Shown here: piece after piece, positions 14,578 through 14,717 of the stretch
Layout: every line of letters starts with the position of its first letter
Position numbering within the stretch: the first letter of the stretch is position 1
Origin: DATDMG01 sp036518955
GTDB taxonomy: Bacteria; Actinomycetota; Actinomycetes; Actinomycetales; Kineosporiaceae
Length of the DNA: 14,717 nucleotides
NCBI GenBank assembly: GCA_036518955.1
Contig: DATDMG010000159.1
Coordinates: 1 to 14,717 of the forward strand
Direction: 5' to 3'
Notes under the pieces: generated by a model
Seen by the model: the letters and a program-made list of their open reading frames with translations, nothing else
What the model was told of the DNA's origin: nothing
The model's database searches: none
Program-made: the position numbers and the translations under genes

Positions 14578-14717
14578 TGTCACCGATCACGAAATTCCCC
14601 AGGTCTGAGGAGGTTCCGCTCACGTAATTCCCCACCCGGCCGCTCAGGGAATTCCCCATGGGGACGACGAGCGTGTCGGCGGGATGTGGCCTCCAGCAAC
14701 GGTCAGGCTCGCGCTCA
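14578..14717. mobile_element. Probable left terminus of an IS21-type element (partial)
   Basis: TGTCACCGATCACG at 14578 opens a cluster of three related 19-bp direct repeats ending AATTCCCCA: CCGATCACGAAATTCCCCA (14583-14601), CCGCTCACGTAATTCCCCA (14616-14634) and CCGCTCAGGGAATTCCCCA (14640-14658). IS21-family elements begin with TG and carry several such repeats at each end for transposase binding, and many actinomycete members have a TGTCA..TCACGAAA start. No istA or istB is inside the window; they would lie to the right. Confidence 0.55.

Noticed and set aside
1..14717. CRISPR array
   Set aside because: No regularly spaced identical short repeats. The att copies are 950 and 3054 bp apart, and the 19-bp repeats at 14583-14658 are too few and diverged.

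Overview
The window is high-GC actinomycete chromosome. G/C-rich third codon positions, overlapping ATGA/GTGA gene junctions, a conservon (the sensor kinase, roadblock, DUF742 and small GTPase cluster of Streptomyces and relatives) and many decayed insertion sequences all point there. A Frankia-like or Streptomyces-like host is plausible, but the sequence does not fix the genus.

Left third (1-5100): a graveyard of mobile DNA at a tRNA integration site. Three copies of the last 45 nt of a tRNA-Val(GAC) gene, anticodon loop to CCA end, lie at 66, 1016 and 4070. None has a tRNA 5' half beside it, so each reads as an attachment-site copy rather than a tRNA. The first interval holds a DUF433/DUF5615 toxin-antitoxin-like pair. 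The second holds a repeat-rich lipoprotein gene, an IS5-type element with perfect 19-bp ends but a dead transposase, the tail of a second related transposase, and a tyrosine recombinase gene that is frameshifted, internally deleted and cut off. Beyond the third copy is gene-poor DNA and an ISAs1-type transposase remnant.

Centre (5190-12881): the functional core, six tightly overlapping plus-strand genes. These are an Amt ammonium transporter, a stand-alone two-TM sensor protein with no output domain, and a complete conservon: CvnA-like sensor kinase with a long repeat-bearing tail, CvnB roadblock protein, CvnC DUF742 protein and CvnD GTPase. Every junction overlaps (14, 4, 4, 4 and 23 nt), so the six are probably one translationally coupled operon. 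The inferred job is to link ammonium transport or availability to a membrane-associated GTPase switch. This is the most interesting system in the window.

Right end (12882-14717): more remnants (an IS66-type N-terminal fragment, a group II intron 3' tail, a frameshifted possible regulator tail), then two minus-strand membrane-protein genes. The window ends in what looks like the repeat-bearing terminus of an IS21-type element that continues outside.
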